Shown piece after piece: positions 8,832 to 17,754 of a stretch of 64,000 nt of DNA. Source of the DNA: Nocardia stercoris (GTDB lineage Bacteria > Actinomycetota > Actinomycetes > Mycobacteriales > Mycobacteriaceae); the NCBI RefSeq assembly GCF_003696265.1, contig NZ_RFFH01000003.1:496001-560000 (forward strand), in the 5' to 3' direction. Positions within the stretch are counted from its first letter, which is position 1, and the number at the start of each line of letters is the position of its first letter. A program made the translations under genes and the position numbers. The notes below the pieces were generated by a model. That model saw only the letters and a list, made by a program, of their open reading frames with translations. It had not been told where the DNA came from and made no database searches.

Positions 8832-11567
8832 ATGCATCAAACCCTGCTGCGACGAGCGACCCCGGTGAGCGGAACGGTCGTCCGCCAGCTCTTGCCCGGT
8901 CAGGCGGCCGCGATGACGAGCGAGCAGGTCCTCGCCGCCTTGGGTAGTCAGGACTCCGGGCTGAACGACACCGAGGTCGCTCGGCGACGAGCCGCGGTGG
9001 GCCCCAATGCGGTTCGCACGCACAAGGCGCGCTTGATCCTGGTCGTGCTGCGGCAGTTGAGATCTCCGCTGCTGCTCCTGCTCGCGGTGACGGCTACGGT
9101 CTCGTTCTTTCTCTCCGATCGCTCCGACGCGCTGATCATCGGGGTGATCCTGATCCTGTCGGTCGGATTGGGCGTGTTCAACGAGTACCGCGCCGAGCGC
9201 GCGGCCCAGGCGTTGCACGAACGAATCCGGCATCGGGCCACGGTGATTCGCGACGGGATGGCACGGACCGTGGACGTCACCGAGCTGGTGCCGGGCGATG
9301 TCGTGGAGCTGCGGGCCGGGGAACTCGTTCCCGCCGATATCCGGCTGCAGACCGCGACCGGCCTGCAGTGCGAGGAATCCATGCTCACCGGCGAATCCGA
9401 GCCTGCCGACAAGAACGCCGAAGCGGTCGCGCCCGATCTGTCGCTGGCCGAGCTGGACTGCTGCGTGATGATGGGGACCGTGGTCAACGCCGGCAGAGGC
9501 CGCGGCGTCGTCATCGCCACCGGCGCCGGCACCGAGTTCGGCCGGATCGCGGTAGGTCTGGGACATCGGTTGCCGGAGACGGAGTTCCAGATCGGGCTGC
9601 GGAAATTCTCGATGTTGCTGGTGTATGTCGCGGGCGCGCTGACGGCCGGCATCTTCGTGGTGAATGTGGTCTTGCATCGGCCGTTTCTGGACGCGCTGCT
9701 GTTCTCCCTCGCGATCGCCGTCGGTATCTCGCCTCAGCTGCTACCAGCGGTGGTGTCGACCAGTCTCGCGGACGGCTCCCACCGGCTGGCCCGAAAGAAG
9801 GTACTGGTCAAGCGGCTGGTCTGCATCGAGGATCTCGGTGACATCGAGGTGCTGTTCACCGACAAGACCGGCACCCTCACCGCCGGCCGGATCGAGTTCA
9901 TGCGGGCGCTCGGCACCGCCGCGACGACCGCCGATCTCGTCCGGGTGCTCGGCATGGTGTGCACGGATGCCGTGGTGCAGGGCGATCGGATGGCCGGCGG
10001 TGACGCACTCGACACGGCGCTGTGGGAAGCACCCGGTGCGCCGCGCGACCTCGTGACCGGATATACCCGCGTCGCCACCTTGCCGTTCGACCACGACCGG
10101 CGCTTGGTATCGGTGCTCGTCGACACCCCCGACGGGCGCCGGATGGTCGTCACCAAGGGTGCGCCCGAAGCGATCCTGGCACGGTGCGCAGGCACCGATG
10201 AATCCGAGCGGGCACTGCCGGCGGCGGAGTTCGCCGCAGGGCACCGGGTGGTGGCGGTGGCCACCCGCCCGGCACCCGGTGCCACGACGGTGACGGCCGA
10301 CGACGAAACGCAGCTCACGCTGTGTGGTCTGCTGGTGTTCCTCGACCCGCCGAAGGAATCAGCGCGCCATTCGCTCCAGCAGTTGGCCGACCTCGGCGTG
10401 ACCGTGAAGGTCGTCACCGGTGACAATCCGGTGGTAGCCCAGCACGTCTGCGAAGAACTGGGCCTTCCCGCGGGAGCGGCGCTGACCGGACCCGACATCG
10501 ACCGGCTCGACGACGACCAGCTCGCCGACGCTCTCCCGGGCACGACCGTCTTCGCCCGGGTCGATCCGGAACAGAAGGCCCGGATCGTGCGCGCACAACG
10601 CCGTGCCGGGCTCGATGTCGCCTTCCTCGGCGACGGCGTGAACGACGCGCTCGCCCTGCACTCCGCGGACGTGGGTATCTCGGTCGATTCGGCAACCGAT
10701 GTCGCCAAGGACGCCGCCGATGTGGTGCTGCTCGAAAAGGATCTCCAGGTGCTGGCCGACGGCGTCGTGGCGGGCCGCCGGATCTTCGCCAACACGATGA
10801 AATACGTGCTGATGGGAACCTCGAGCAACTTCGGCAATATGTTCAGTGCCGCGGGCGCCTCGCTGTTCCTGCCGTTCCTGCCGATGTTGCCGTCGCAGAT
10901 CCTGTTGAACAATCTGCTGTACGACACCAGCCAGCTGGCGATCCCGACCGACACCGTGGACAGCGAACAGGTGGCGCGCCCGGCCCGCTGGGATATCGGC
11001 TTCATTCGGCGCTTCATGCTGATCTTCGGGCCGATCAGCTCCATCTTCGACTTCCTCACCTTCGGGGTGATGCTGTGGGTGTTCCATTCCGGCGCGGTGT
11101 TGTTCCACACCGGGTGGTTCGTCGAATCGCTGTCGACGCAGACCTTGGTGCTGTTCGTCATTCGCACCCGCCGGTCCCCGTTCTTCCGTAGCCACCCCAG
11201 CGTGCCGCTGACGGTGGCGGTCCTCGGTGTGGTCGCGGTCGGCATGATCCTGCCCGCCACGCCGCTGGCTCGAAGTCTTGGCTTCAGCCCGTTGCCGGGA
11301 GGCTATTTCGTCGCACTCACGATGATGATCGCGACCTATCTCGCTCTCGCCGAGCTGTGCAAGCGATGGTTCTACCGGGGGCCGGCGGCCGTACCCCCGC
11401 AACGGGACCGCTCAGGCGGATATCGGGTCGAGCGTCGGGCCGCGCGCTTCAGTGTGAGTGGTGTGACCACTCGACCTCGGCCTGCCGGTCCCCGAGAACG
11501 CGAGGCGGATGCCCCGCAATCGGAGTACTTCGGCCCTGCCGGCGCCGGCCGTCGAGGAGTCCACTGA
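8832..11567 (+). CDS. P-type ATPase, Mg2+-importer (MgtA/MgtB) type
   Basis: A 911-aa cation pump. It has the actuator motif TGES (about residue 187), the phosphorylation loop DKTGTLT with Asp344, a nucleotide-binding domain with KGAPE, the hinge GDGVNDALAL (about 600), and roughly ten membrane helices. The C-terminal membrane part carries PSQILLNNLLYDTSQLAIPT, typical of the P3B magnesium-uptake group rather than of Ca2+ pumps. The final 60 residues are polar and probably an extension. The ATG follows a strong hairpin downstream of devR. The next gene starts 5 bp after this stop, so the two share a transcript. In mycobacteria the DosR-regulon pump CtpF lies in a comparable context but belongs to another P-type subgroup. 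Confidence 0.88.
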   Translation: MHQTLLRRATPVSGTVVRQLLPGQAAAMTSEQVLAALGSQDSGLNDTEVARRRAAVGPNAVRTHKARLILVVLRQLRSPLLLLLAVTATVSFFLSDRSDALIIGVILILSVGLGVFNEYRAERAAQALHERIRHRATVIRDGMARTVDVTELVPGDVVELRAGELVPADIRLQTATGLQCEESMLTGESEPADKNAEAVAPDLSLAELDCCVMMGTVVNAGRGRGVVIATGAGTEFGRIAVGLGHRLPETEFQIGLRKFSMLLVYVAGALTAGIFVVNVVLHRPFLDALLFSLAIAVGISPQLLPAVVSTSLADGSHRLARKKVLVKRLVCIEDLGDIEVLFTDKTGTLTAGRIEFMRALGTAATTADLVRVLGMVCTDAVVQGDRMAGGDALDTALWEAPGAPRDLVTGYTRVATLPFDHDRRLVSVLVDTPDGRRMVVTKGAPEAILARCAGTDESERALPAAEFAAGHRVVAVATRPAPGATTVTADDETQLTLCGLLVFLDPPKESARHSLQQLADLGVTVKVVTGDNPVVAQHVCEELGLPAGAALTGPDIDRLDDDQLADALPGTTVFARVDPEQKARIVRAQRRAGLDVAFLGDGVNDALALHSADVGISVDSATDVAKDAADVVLLEKDLQVLADGVVAGRRIFANTMKYVLMGTSSNFGNMFSAAGASLFLPFLPMLPSQILLNNLLYDTSQLAIPTDTVDSEQVARPARWDIGFIRRFMLIFGPISSIFDFLTFGVMLWVFHSGAVLFHTGWFVESLSTQTLVLFVIRTRRSPFFRSHPSVPLTVAVLGVVAVGMILPATPLARSLGFSPLPGGYFVALTMMIATYLALAELCKRWFYRGPAAVPPQRDRSGGYRVERRAARFSVSGVTTRPRPAGPREREADAPQSEYFGPAGAGRRGVH

Positions 11568-11571
11568 AGCC

Positions 11572-13086
11572 ATGACCTCCGAGATCGACACTCAGGACCT
11601 CTTGTACGAGTTGATGTTCCGTGGTGAGGCGGAGCCGTTCGCGGTACTCCACGAGACCCACTCCGGGGTCGTCGTCCTCTACGGAGACCGCGCGTACAAG
11701 ACCAAACGCCCGGTAGTCACCGACTTCCTCGATTTCGGTACCCCCGAACGCCGCGAACGCGCGATCGCCCGCGAGCTGGAGCTCAATCGCCGGCTCGCGC
11801 CGGATGTCTACCTCGGTGTCGGCCACTTCCAGCCTCCGGGCGGCGGACCCGCCGAGCCGGTTCTGGTGATGCGGCGGCTGCCCGACCAGGCCCGGCTGAC
11901 CCGACTGCTGACCGATCCGATGGCGACGGACGCCGCGCTCGACGGGCTGGTCCGGCTGTTGGCCGAATTCCACGACACCGCCGCCCGGAGCGATCGGATC
12001 TCGGGGGCGGCGACGCTCGCCGCGGTCCGCGCCCGGTGGCGGTCGGTGCTGCACGGTCTGACCCGGCCACCGCTCGCACCGGACACCGTCGCGCGAGCCG
12101 AAGAGCTCGCCGACCGTTTCCTCGACGGGCGAGGGCCCCTGTTCGAGCAGCGCATCGCCGAAGGCCGGATCGTGGACGGGCACGGCGACCTGCGGGCCGG
12201 GGACATCTTCGTGGTTCCCGACGGCTTCCGGGTCATCGACTGTCTCGACTTCGACGACGAGTTGCGCCACGTCGACCGGATCGACGACATCGCCTTCCTC
12301 GCCATGGATCTCGAATTCGAAGGGGCCTCCTGGGCGGCTACCGAGCTGGCCCGCGACTATCGGACCCACACCGCCGACCCCGCCCCGATGTCGTTGTGGC
12401 ACTTCTACATCGCCTACCGAGCCGCCGTCCGCGCGAAGGTGAACTGCCTACGCCACGCACAGGGAGACCCTCGAGCCGCGGATCACGCGGTGCGGCACGT
12501 GGAGATCGCGCTGGACCACCTGCAGTCGGCGACGATCCGAATCGCGCTGGTGGGCGGGCTTCCCGGCACCGGGAAGTCGACGATCGCCGCGGCGCTGGCC
12601 GAGGCAACGGGCGCGACGGTGCTGTCCACCGACCGCATCCGCGCCGAGCTTCGCGCCACCGGCGTAATCACCGGGGCCAGTGGAAACTTCGGCGAAGGCG
12701 CGTACACCCGCTCCGCCGTCGACCGGGTCTACCAGGAGCTGCTCGATCGAGCCCGCGAACACCTGGGGCAGGGCCGGTCGATCGTCCTCGACGCCACCTG
12801 GAGCGGTGCCTACCACCGGGAACAGGCCTTGCGTCTGGCAGCTGAAACGGCCACGGAACCGATCGAAATCCGCTGCGCCGCACCTACTTCGGTGACCTCC
12901 GCTCGTATCACAGCCCGGTCCGGAGGTGATTCCGAGGCGACGCCGGCCATCGCGTCGGCCCTCGCATCCGTGGCAGACCCGTGGCCCGCGGCCTCGGTCC
13001 TCGACACCACCCACCCGGTCGCCGACAATGTCGCCCGAGCCGTCACCCGATGGCAGCGTGCGCATCAGCCGGGGCCTGTGTCATGA
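11572..13086 (+). CDS. Rv2004c-like phosphotransferase-fold/AAA ATPase fusion
   Basis: A 504-aa two-domain protein. Residues 1-330 resemble an aminoglycoside-phosphotransferase-like kinase fold, with DGHGDLRAGDIF and VIDCLDFDDELRHVDR as catalytic and metal-binding loops. Residues 335-504 form a P-loop kinase domain with Walker A GLPGTGKST and a DATWSG element. The architecture is that of Rv2004c, a conserved DosR-regulon protein of unknown substrate. I choose the ATG in MTSEIDTQDLLYEL, 5 bp after the ATPase stop, over an earlier in-frame start inside that gene. It sits in the same probable operon as the P-type pump. Confidence 0.85.
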   Translation: MTSEIDTQDLLYELMFRGEAEPFAVLHETHSGVVVLYGDRAYKTKRPVVTDFLDFGTPERRERAIARELELNRRLAPDVYLGVGHFQPPGGGPAEPVLVMRRLPDQARLTRLLTDPMATDAALDGLVRLLAEFHDTAARSDRISGAATLAAVRARWRSVLHGLTRPPLAPDTVARAEELADRFLDGRGPLFEQRIAEGRIVDGHGDLRAGDIFVVPDGFRVIDCLDFDDELRHVDRIDDIAFLAMDLEFEGASWAATELARDYRTHTADPAPMSLWHFYIAYRAAVRAKVNCLRHAQGDPRAADHAVRHVEIALDHLQSATIRIALVGGLPGTGKSTIAAALAEATGATVLSTDRIRAELRATGVITGASGNFGEGAYTRSAVDRVYQELLDRAREHLGQGRSIVLDATWSGAYHREQALRLAAETATEPIEIRCAAPTSVTSARITARSGGDSEATPAIASALASVADPWPAASVLDTTHPVADNVARAVTRWQRAHQPGPVS

Positions 13087-13125
13087 CCCGACACCCGGTT
13101 CACGCCGGGCGTTATGCCTCTCGAA

Positions 13126-13145
13126 CTCGGGTCATAGGACCCTCG
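13126..13145 (+). promoter_or_regulatory. GGGTC/GACCC palindrome, possible DosR-type site
   Basis: The sequence ctcgggtcataggaccctcg contains the interrupted palindrome GGGTC-ATAG-GACCC, with the geometry of the DosR box but A/T swapped inside each arm (about 12 of 20 consensus positions). It is 32 bp upstream of the SRPBCC gene start. It could be a DosR variant or an unrelated operator. Confidence 0.35.
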
Positions 13146-13177
13146 TTGCCGTCGACCAGAACCGGGATCGTGGCGGT

Positions 13178-13936
13178 ATGAACCGTTCAGCCTCAGTCCC
13201 GCGCGCCGCCGCCATCGGTGTAGCCACCTTCATCGCCGGCCTGATCGTCGGTTACCCGATTCTCGCCCGCTCCGCAGTCCGTACCTGGGGATCCCGCGCC
13301 GACGAATGCCTGCGCGCGATGCCCGGAGACGACCTGATCACCGATCCCGATGTGATCACCACTCGCGCTGTCACCATAGCTGCGGCACCCGAGACGATCT
13401 GGCCCTGGCTCGTCCAGTTCGGGCCCGACCGCGGCGGAATCTACAGCTACGACTGGATCGATCGGTTGCTGGGAGTGCCAGTGCACAGCTCGATGTCGCT
13501 GCTGCCGCAGTTTGCGCACATATCGGTCGGCGACCTGCTGTCGATTACGCCGGGCGGTCCGAAGATGCGCGTCGCTGTAGTCGAACCGGCCCGGGCGCTG
13601 GTGTTCGAGTCCGAGGACGGAAACTGGGTGTGGTCGTTCGTGCTGTCGCCGATCGGTGACAGCACGCGGCTGGTCAGCCGGAACCGGATCACCGTGCCCA
13701 GCAACTCGATTCCGTCGCGCTTGTTGTACTGCTATCTCCTCGAGCCCGGCAGCCTGGTCATGGAGGCAAAGATGCTCCGGGGCATTCGTGATCGAGCCGA
13801 GCACACCGTGCTACCCGCCGGCGCGGAACCGAGTCCTCGGGCCACGGAACCGATCGTCGCTGGCATCTCCGGTCGAACCACGGCCGGGTCCGACGGCGTA
13901 CTCCCGGCCGATGGCCACTGCGGCGGATCTACCTAG
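13178..13936 (+). CDS. SRPBCC-family membrane-anchored protein
   Basis: A 252-aa protein. The N-terminus has one hydrophobic helix (about residues 8-28, AAAIGVATFIAGLIVGYPIL), followed by a START/SRPBCC-like lipid-binding domain beginning TRAVTIAAAPETIWPWLVQF and continuing with GGIYSYDWIDRLLG. The helix-grip fold binds hydrophobic ligands; the ligand is unknown here. Similar genes occur across mycobacteria and nocardiae. The C-terminal 30 residues are low-complexity. It follows the Rv2004c-like gene by 91 bp and may have its own promoter at the GGGTC palindrome. Confidence 0.75.
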   Translation: MNRSASVPRAAAIGVATFIAGLIVGYPILARSAVRTWGSRADECLRAMPGDDLITDPDVITTRAVTIAAAPETIWPWLVQFGPDRGGIYSYDWIDRLLGVPVHSSMSLLPQFAHISVGDLLSITPGGPKMRVAVVEPARALVFESEDGNWVWSFVLSPIGDSTRLVSRNRITVPSNSIPSRLLYCYLLEPGSLVMEAKMLRGIRDRAEHTVLPAGAEPSPRATEPIVAGISGRTTAGSDGVLPADGHCGGST

Positions 13937-14204
13937 AGATCCACATGCCCGTTGACCACGTGACGTTGTCTTCAGGCGACCGGGTACATGCGTTCGGTGT
14001 GCTGGTGTCATGGAGGCCCATCCCCTTCCGGACACACCTGGCCGGGCCGACGCCACGCCGTAGCAACTCGTGGCACGGTGGATTCGCCGGCGACCGGTGG
14101 CCTCGTTTCTCGTGGTGACCTTTCGCGTGGTCGTGGAGTTGGTGGTGGACTCTGGCCGCGACGGGAGCCGTGGTGCGGCCGGGACGCGGTTGGCCGTCAC
14201 ATAA

Positions 14205-14480
14205 TGCCCGGCGATCGCTGCCTTCGTGCTCACAGTGGTCGTGGACGGCCGCCCGGGTGTGCGAGCGCTGGCCGCGGCCATGCTGCGTGTCCCCCGAAGC
14301 CGGTGGGCTGTGACCGTGAGCCCTGTGGCGATGTTGGTCGCCGGTCTGCTGGCCGCCCGTGTCATCGACGGGAAATGGCCCCGGTCAGGAGGCTTCCTCG
14401 TCTTCAGCGGCCCTCCGGTGACTGTGTCCGCGCTGCTGATCGGCCGATCCGCCTCCGAGGGCCGTAGCGACGGACGTATT
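14205..14480 (+). pseudogene. remnant resembling CPBP-type membrane protease N-terminal region
   Basis: An open stretch encodes AIAAFVLTVVVDGRPGV, RALAAAMLRVPRSRW and a following hydrophobic helix. This is reminiscent of the early part of CPBP (CAAX-like) intramembrane proteases. There is no credible start codon, and the catalytic EExxxR region is absent. The reading decays just before the left repeat of the mobile element, so insertion or earlier deletion may have destroyed the gene. The rest of 13937-14552 shows no gene. Confidence 0.35.
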
Positions 14481-16559
14481 CCAGCAACAGCCACCCTGCA
14501 CTGCAGTCGCCACGACCGGCGAAATAGCCGTAATCGTCGCCGTTCCACGACACCGCCGGAGGATGTCAACGGTGGCGGAGACCCGGAGTTCCTGGCAGGT
14601 ACGGTTACGTGCAGATCCAGTACGTGCCGCACCGGGGGCACGTAGTGGATCTACACAACCTGTTTGTGCCGTGTGGGCGGCTGTCGGTTGTGTGGTGTTC
14701 ACGGTGGTGATCCTTTCCGCTGCGTGGGTGATGTCGGGGATGTGGTCGGCGGGCAGTGTGATGGTGATGGTTACCTGGTCGCGGTCGTCGTGCAGCCGGA
14801 TGGTGAGCTGGGTGATCTCGAATAGTTTGCGTAGCAACGGTTCCGGCGCGGCGGGGAGGTTGAGCGCCAGGTAGGGCAGGGCGTCGAGAAGTTCGGTGTC
14901 GGCGGTGCCGGGTCGATGCGGTTCGGTGTCGTCGGCGGCGTCGAGTTGAGCGATGACCGATAGCGCGGCGGTCTTTTCGGTGTCGAGGTTGTTGTAGGTG
15001 CCGCGCAGTCCCTTGGTGAAGGGGTCGTCGGGGTCTCCGTCTTGGGCTTGCCGCAGGATCGAGTTCTGCCGCCGTGTGACGTCGGCGACGACTCGTTGGA
15101 GTCGTTCCTGTTCGGCGTGACGTTCCCGTACCGCTCGGTCGTCTATGCCGGCGAGGTCGGCGGCGAGGAGATCGCGGCGGTGCGGGCCGAAGACCCTGTC
15201 GGCGAAGAAACGCGTGAGTGCGTCGAGGACGGCGTCTTCGCGAAGGTAGAGGGCTTTGGGATGGTCGGCGTATTTGTCCGGGCGGCCCCGGTTGTTGCCG
15301 CGCGGATAGCACATGTAGTAGCCGCTGTCGTGGCGGTAGGTGCCGAACATGCGCCGTCCGCACCCGCAGAACACCATGCCGCGCAACACATAAGTGCGGC
15401 GGGTCGCGGGATGGGTGTTTCGGCTGTTGCCGTCGCGGGAACCGCGCCGCGCTTGTCGGCGGGCGGCGAGTTCGTCGTAGATCCATTTCGGGATCAACGG
15501 TTCGTGTGCAGGTTCGGTGGACCACACCCACTTCACCTGGTCGTTCACCTTCCCCCGCCGCGACCGTGACGCGCGCCGGTTGAACACCTGGTACCCGGTG
15601 TATTTGGGGTTCTTCAGGATCTCGAACACGCTCGTCTTGCCCCAGGCACCCCGGGCCCGTTCCCGTCCGGGTGGTATCGGCGGCGGATATTTCATGGGGT
15701 CGGTGTTGAGCCGGTCGGCGATGGTGTCGTAACCGAGCCCTTCGTGGTAGCGCCACAGCGCGATCTGGGTGACCGTTTCCCCGCACGCCCCGTCGGGTTC
15801 CAGGCGGCTCTTGGTCTGGCCCTTGGCTGCCTTGGTCGGGTTCGGATGCCGGTAGGCCTTGGCCTTGTACCCGTAGGGCGGCTTGCCGATGTTCCAGCCC
15901 TCGCGCACGTGCGTGCACAGCCCGCCCCAGGATTGTTCGAGGGTGTTGAGGACTTCGTATTCGGCGACGGATTGGTTGATCCGGCGTTGGAGAATTCGCT
16001 GGGCACGGCTGCCGGACAAGGTGATCGGTTCGTTGGCCGCGAACAGTGGTACTTCGGCCCGTTCGAGTTCGCGTTCGATCGTAAGGCCCTCGAAGGCGCG
16101 CCGGGCCACGCGTGAGACCGATTCGCAGATCACGACGTCGAATCGGCGGCCGGGCTGCGATGCCTCGTCCAGCAGGTCGGCAACTCCGCCGTCGCGCGCG
16201 ATCGGGATGTCGAACCGCTCGTAGTCGGTCCCGTGGCCCCGGGCGTCGAGTTCCATGCGGCCGGACTCGATGTCGTAGTAGTGCGCGACGATGACCCACG
16301 ATTCGGGGATCACTGTTCTGCTGTTGCCCAGTTGCCGGATGATGGACTGCCGCGGATCCTGCTGGTCCTCGGTGGAGGTGCGCCCGAGGAACGCTACTCG
16401 GACCTCGTCCCGCAACACCGAGACCGGCATCCCCAGCGGGGACACCGCGTAGTCGGACAACCCCGACGGCCCCGAGACCGGCACAGACGCCGACCGAGAT
16501 GCGGACCGGAGGGTCGGTGCGGGGGCGGGCGGGTTGATCGGCGGGTCGTCGGTGGTCAT
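14385..16559 (-). CDS. large serine recombinase (integrase) of the mobile element
   Basis: A 724-aa large serine recombinase. The catalytic domain has Ser62 in FLGRTSTEDQQDPRQS and the downstream SVSRVARRAFEG. The recombinase domain follows (GKPPYGYKAKAYRHPNP, NPKYTGYQVFN), then a zinc ribbon with FCGCGRR and YYMCYPRG, then a coiled-coil region. Such enzymes insert and excise phages and conjugative elements at att sites. The ATG overlaps the stop of a small upstream gene (ATGA). The last roughly 70 codons lie beyond the left repeat of the element, in flanking DNA, so the encoded tail depends on the integrated state; in a circle the frame would end within 30 codons of the repeat. The tail after VDILRR is low-complexity, consistent with accidental read-through. 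Confidence 0.93.
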   Translation of the reverse strand: MTTDDPPINPPAPAPTLRSASRSASVPVSGPSGLSDYAVSPLGMPVSVLRDEVRVAFLGRTSTEDQQDPRQSIIRQLGNSRTVIPESWVIVAHYYDIESGRMELDARGHGTDYERFDIPIARDGGVADLLDEASQPGRRFDVVICESVSRVARRAFEGLTIERELERAEVPLFAANEPITLSGSRAQRILQRRINQSVAEYEVLNTLEQSWGGLCTHVREGWNIGKPPYGYKAKAYRHPNPTKAAKGQTKSRLEPDGACGETVTQIALWRYHEGLGYDTIADRLNTDPMKYPPPIPPGRERARGAWGKTSVFEILKNPKYTGYQVFNRRASRSRRGKVNDQVKWVWSTEPAHEPLIPKWIYDELAARRQARRGSRDGNSRNTHPATRRTYVLRGMVFCGCGRRMFGTYRHDSGYYMCYPRGNNRGRPDKYADHPKALYLREDAVLDALTRFFADRVFGPHRRDLLAADLAGIDDRAVRERHAEQERLQRVVADVTRRQNSILRQAQDGDPDDPFTKGLRGTYNNLDTEKTAALSVIAQLDAADDTEPHRPGTADTELLDALPYLALNLPAAPEPLLRKLFEITQLTIRLHDDRDQVTITITLPADHIPDITHAAERITTVNTTQPTAAHTAQTGCVDPLRAPGAARTGSARNRTCQELRVSATVDILRRCRGTATITAISPVVATAVQGGCCWNTSVATALGGGSADQQRGHSHRRAAEDEEAS
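14553..14641. repeat. left 89-bp direct repeat (putative attL) of the 22.8-kb element
   Basis: Matches 37396-37484 in the same orientation with 9 mismatches over 89 bp (about 90%). Positions 14600-14630 are identical to 37443-37473 (31 bp, beginning tacggttacg and ending tacgtgccgc). It overlaps the 3' end of the serine recombinase gene. The two copies enclose the recombinase at one end and the conjugation-type module at the other, as expected for attachment sites. Confidence 0.75.
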
Positions 16560-16891
16560 GCGGCGGCACCATCCTGCCTGTGGTGATCATCGGATTGTTG
16601 TTGCACCGCCCACTCCAACAATTGCTGGATTGCGTCGGCGAGTTCGCCGCGCAATTGTTCGGAACGGGCGCCGTGAACATATTTGATGTGGCCAGTGTAG
16701 CGTCGATCGCCGACGCGCTTCCTGTGCTGAACATACTGCCAAACCGGCTGCTCAAGGCTGGTTTCTTGAAGATTTTCACTGTTATCGGAATGGCCGTTCG
16801 AGATTGTTCTACGCCGTAGTGGAATCACTATGGCGTTCGGATTTTCGTCGGAGTTATCGGTGCTTTCGGGAGTGGTGCCAGGTGTGCGCAT
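16556..16891 (-). CDS. small hypothetical protein coupled to the recombinase
   Basis: A 111-aa polar protein with no recognised domain. It has a basic core (VGDRRYTGHIKYVHG), a helix-prone stretch RSEQLRGELADAIQQLLEW, and a disordered N-terminus. Its stop overlaps the recombinase start (ATGA), so it is made with it. It could be a recombination directionality or accessory factor, but that is position-based inference. I favour the ATG at MRTPGTTPES, which has GGAAAGG upstream, over a start 66 codons earlier. Confidence 0.6.
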   Translation of the reverse strand: MRTPGTTPESTDNSDENPNAIVIPLRRRTISNGHSDNSENLQETSLEQPVWQYVQHRKRVGDRRYTGHIKYVHGARSEQLRGELADAIQQLLEWAVQQQSDDHHRQDGAAA

Positions 16892-17344
16892 GGATACCTT
16901 TCCAGTCCGCTCGCGATACCCGCTCGTCGCGGGGATGTCGCGAGCGTCGGTTGCGGTTGTCTCCGGTTCCCTGTGTGCTGCTTCGACTCCTCGGTGCCTG
17001 TCGGGCTGGCGATCACGTGGTGGTTCGGTTGCGGTGCCAGCTTGACGGACCTTCACTGGCGGCATACTGTAGGAATCATCAACGTACACTGGGTGATTCG
17101 TAGGCTTCGATCGACATAGCGGGTCTTGGCAGCGTACCTCTGGTCGCGGGGTCTGTAAACCCCTTTCTCGGAACTTTCTCCAGCCCTTCTGATTTGCGCT
17201 GGTCAGAGCCTGGTCCGGGGTGCGGAGACTGGTTGGTGTGTCGCGAGTGCCACCGCACCAAGAGCTCGAACGGCTCTCGCGCCCTGCTTACCGGTGGGGA
17301 TGTATCTCGGTGCGAGCTGTGATGCAAGGGAACGACTTCCGCTT

Positions 17345-17539
17345 TCACTCCCACAGCTCAGCGCATGGCAAGGCGGGAAGCCCGTCGTGGACCTCGTCAT
17401 CGATCCTGACCTGGAGATCGAATTCCGCATAGTTCCTGCCTAATTCGTCCGCGACGTTCTGGGCCTGCTCGGCCGTCGCCTGGTAGTCCAGGCGCAACGC
17501 TCCGGACTCGATGTGGATGTGGCGCACCCGTCTTCGCAT
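17345..17539 (-). CDS. 64-aa conserved-looking hypothetical protein
   Basis: A small acidic protein: [20 protein letters not shown], then a helix with [15 protein letters not shown], then [20 protein letters not shown] and AELWE. A GAGGGAGA ribosome site precedes the ATG by 8 bases. Strand-helix-strand content and the single C-terminal Cys suggest a compact fold. It stands alone and is divergent from the NUDIX gene. I do not recognise a family. A role as a peptide substrate for the nearby radical SAM enzyme is conceivable but unsupported. The flanking 17090-17344 shows no gene. Confidence 0.6.
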   Translation of the reverse strand: MRRRVRHIHIESGALRLDYQATAEQAQNVADELGRNYAEFDLQVRIDDEVHDGLPALPCAELWE

Positions 17540-17754
17540 TGCCTTGTCTCCCTCGCCGATTGGCTGGTCCCGTGCGGTTGCGCGGTGGTGACAGGGTGCG
17601 ATCGGTGCGGGCCGCCCGATATGTCGGTGTGCCGAGGCGCGTATACGTCCGGCGCATATTCGCAGGCAGCGTGCCGCCATACGCTTTGCGCGCCAGCAGT
17701 CTTCGCGCTGCGTTGGGCACGGCAACCATCCGTGACAGAAGGGATCTTTGCTCC

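Noticed and set aside
7761..9677. Long minus-strand open frames antisense to the ABC permease, devR and P-type ATPase genes
   Set aside because: They mirror strongly supported genes, and their low-complexity Gln/Arg/His-rich translation is typical of antisense frames in GC-rich DNA.
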